DNA of 64,000 bases from Ramazzottius varieornatus (Eukaryota > Tardigrada > Eutardigrada > Parachela > Ramazzottiidae): assembly GCA_001949185.1 (NCBI GenBank), contig BDGG01000003.1, positions 3,517,158 to 3,581,157 on the forward strand, written 5' to 3'. Of this stretch, positions 62,715 through 64,000 are shown in pieces; the first letter of the stretch is position 1, and every line of letters begins with the position of its first letter. A program made the translations under genes and the position numbers. A model generated the notes under the pieces. That model worked only from the letters and a program-made list of their open reading frames with translations, ran no database searches and was not told where the DNA came from.

Positions 62715-64000
62715 CTAATAGTAACTGCTTCGGCCGTATCCGTAGTTCCCGTTGGAGGCTATACGAAAATACCTATCAGCCAACAGCTCATAATCCCACA
62801 TTCGTTCGAACATTAGAAACAAAGGTGAGGGACTTACGTCCACCGCGGAATCCCTGCCCTCGACGGCCACCGCGACGATCCTCGCCTGGGATACCGGTTC
62901 GGCCCTTGTAGTTCGGGTTATCCACGTGGAACACCCCGAAATCCGTATCCTCACCACTCTTATCACCGCTTCCGTCATGGTCTTGACCGTTTCCTTTAGA
63001 GCGAAATACTCGTTTAAAATATGATCCTTCCTGAATTCGAAAATGAAATCTTACCGTATGCCTGGCGGGTTTCCGTTTCGCCAAAACGGTCTCCACTGGT
63101 GCCACTTCGTTCCTTTCCTGAGCGATACTCCTGATCACCACCACGTCTGCCATTCTCTCCAGCAGCCTCATCAGGTCGTCGTTCGCCCCCGGGATACGCG
63201 TAGTGGCGACGGTCTTGGTTGTTGTTCTGATGATAGCCGCCTCGTCCTCTGCCGCGCGATCCATCGTTCATTCCACCGTTGTAACCGGGACGGTTGTCAT
63301 CCCTGTACCGGTTGCCGTTCTGCCGGGGCACTCGTTGATCACCTGCGGAAAAGTCTTGAGGAAAACCAAACACGAGAAGATATTTGGAAGCTCGGCCAGC
63401 AGACTGGACAAGATCGTCTGCCCATGTGACGCACGCTTCCAATCAATATCGCCAACAGCGTGCGCCACTTGGAGAAAACAATCTGGTAGACCTTCTTTAC
63501 TGAGCTCCAATCTCATCTATAGATGGAGCTTACCACTTCCACTTGCGTCACCCGGGTTATGGTAAGACTTGGAAGAGCTATCGTTGAGAGCTTTCTGCTC
63601 CACTGGCGCACGTCCGTTGCTAGATACGGGCTCTACAAACAAGTCCGATTGTATAGGGAATTAATGTTATATGAATTACCACATATGTGTATTACAGATA
63701 TACGTACGCCAGGCTGAGGAGTCTTTCGAGATTTGGTTCGAATGTTCGTTCTGCGAATCTCGGCGCGGATGAATGTTCTTGATCGTCTCAGGCGAGAAAT
63801 GGTCAATGTTTTGCATCACGTCCACCGGCTGCGTCGGCACCGAGTAGCTGGATGGCATGGGGGAAATCATCAAATGGCTGGCTGGTCCAGTACCAGCTGA
63901 AGGAACAGGAAGGCCGGTCTGGACATTCGACTGCTGCACAGGGTAACCAGCTGAAAAAGCACCACAACGAAACATAGGAAAGGTTCAGAGACCACTGAAA
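62715..64000 (-). CDS. RGG/RG-box putative RNA-binding protein, 5' end beyond the window
   Basis: C-terminal ~240 residues on exons 63708-63950, 63055-63342, 62838-62993 and 62715-62758; the frame enters from an intron at 63951 and further exons lie outside. The sequence is Gln/Pro-rich (GYPVQQSNVQTG), then strongly basic and Gly/Arg-rich (GSRGRGRGGYHQNNNQDRR, DRRGGRRGQGFRGG) and ends NYGYGRSSYY. Such low-complexity RGG regions bind RNA and drive granule assembly in Caprin, LSM14 and FMR1-type proteins, but I cannot choose between these. No folded domain is visible in this part. Confidence 0.72.
63383..63511. repeat. MITE-1 palindrome, copy 21 (intronic)
   Basis: Termini TTGGAAGCTCGGC and TGAGCTCCAA; cores CATGTGACGCACGC and GCGTGCGCCACTTGG. 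In an intron of the RGG gene; a further half-core (CTCCACTGGCGCACGTCC) is near 63597. Confidence 0.88.

Overview
This is intron-rich nuclear DNA from an animal. Every gene I could resolve has an animal orthologue: a full PIEZO channel, a G-alpha-o subunit, a TRH-receptor-type GPCR, a zyxin/LPP-type LIM protein and a SUN-domain protein. Coding exons are separated by GT-AG introns, most of them about 60-90 nt, and intergenic distances run from 26 bp to 3.5 kb. The compact layout, moderate GC and gene set fit a small-genome bilaterian invertebrate. A tardigrade-like ecdysozoan is my best guess, but nothing here proves it. A run of exactly 50 N (11496-11545) marks an assembly gap.

Layout (strand): cytochrome c1 CYC1 (+, 261-1514, first exon unresolved); a WD40-propeller protein (-, 1801-4978); a DUF1295 reductase-like membrane enzyme (+, 6332-7872); TIM22 (-, 8062-9075); a short J-domain protein (-, 10189-10929); PIGP (+, 12083-12801) and PGAP1 (+, 12828-16763), only 26 bp apart; a TRHR-like GPCR (+, 17500-19250); GNAO1 (-, 22608-25286); a zyxin/LPP-like three-LIM protein (-, 28799-34712); DEF8 (-, 36800-38723); an ORF1/Gag-like retroelement remnant (-, about 38978-40051); NSUN6 (-, 40311-42126); mevalonate diphosphate decarboxylase MVD (+, 43597-45332); a SUN-domain protein (-, 45504-46805); NUBP2/CFD1 (+, 47680-49067); the complete 26-exon PIEZO gene (+, 49832-62085); and an RGG-box protein (-, 62715 to beyond the right edge). 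Exon models were assembled by hand from splice sites and reading phase. Total lengths are multiples of three and close to family lengths (for example PIEZO 2497 aa, PGAP1 890, G-alpha-o 355, NSUN6 467, MVD 383).

Biochemically the genes are mostly housekeeping: respiratory complex III, mitochondrial inner-membrane import, GPI-anchor synthesis and remodelling, isoprenoid synthesis, cytosolic Fe-S assembly and tRNA m5C methylation. A signalling and mechanics set is interspersed (TRHR-like receptor, G-alpha-o, zyxin-like, SUN, PIEZO). PIGP and PGAP1 act in the same pathway and lie almost end to end.

The least ordinary content is repetitive. A perfect-to-degenerate palindromic element of about 120 bp (called MITE-1 here; core AAGTGGCGCACG ... 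CGTGCGCCACTT) occurs about 21 times in 64 kb, nearly always inside introns and sometimes within 10 nt of a splice site. A second, shorter palindrome (ACCTGCATACA ... TGTATGCAGGT) is concentrated in PIEZO introns. Single copies of other foldback elements are at 9386-9767, 11386-11910, 21763-21868 and 42498-43124. No transposase for any of them is present.
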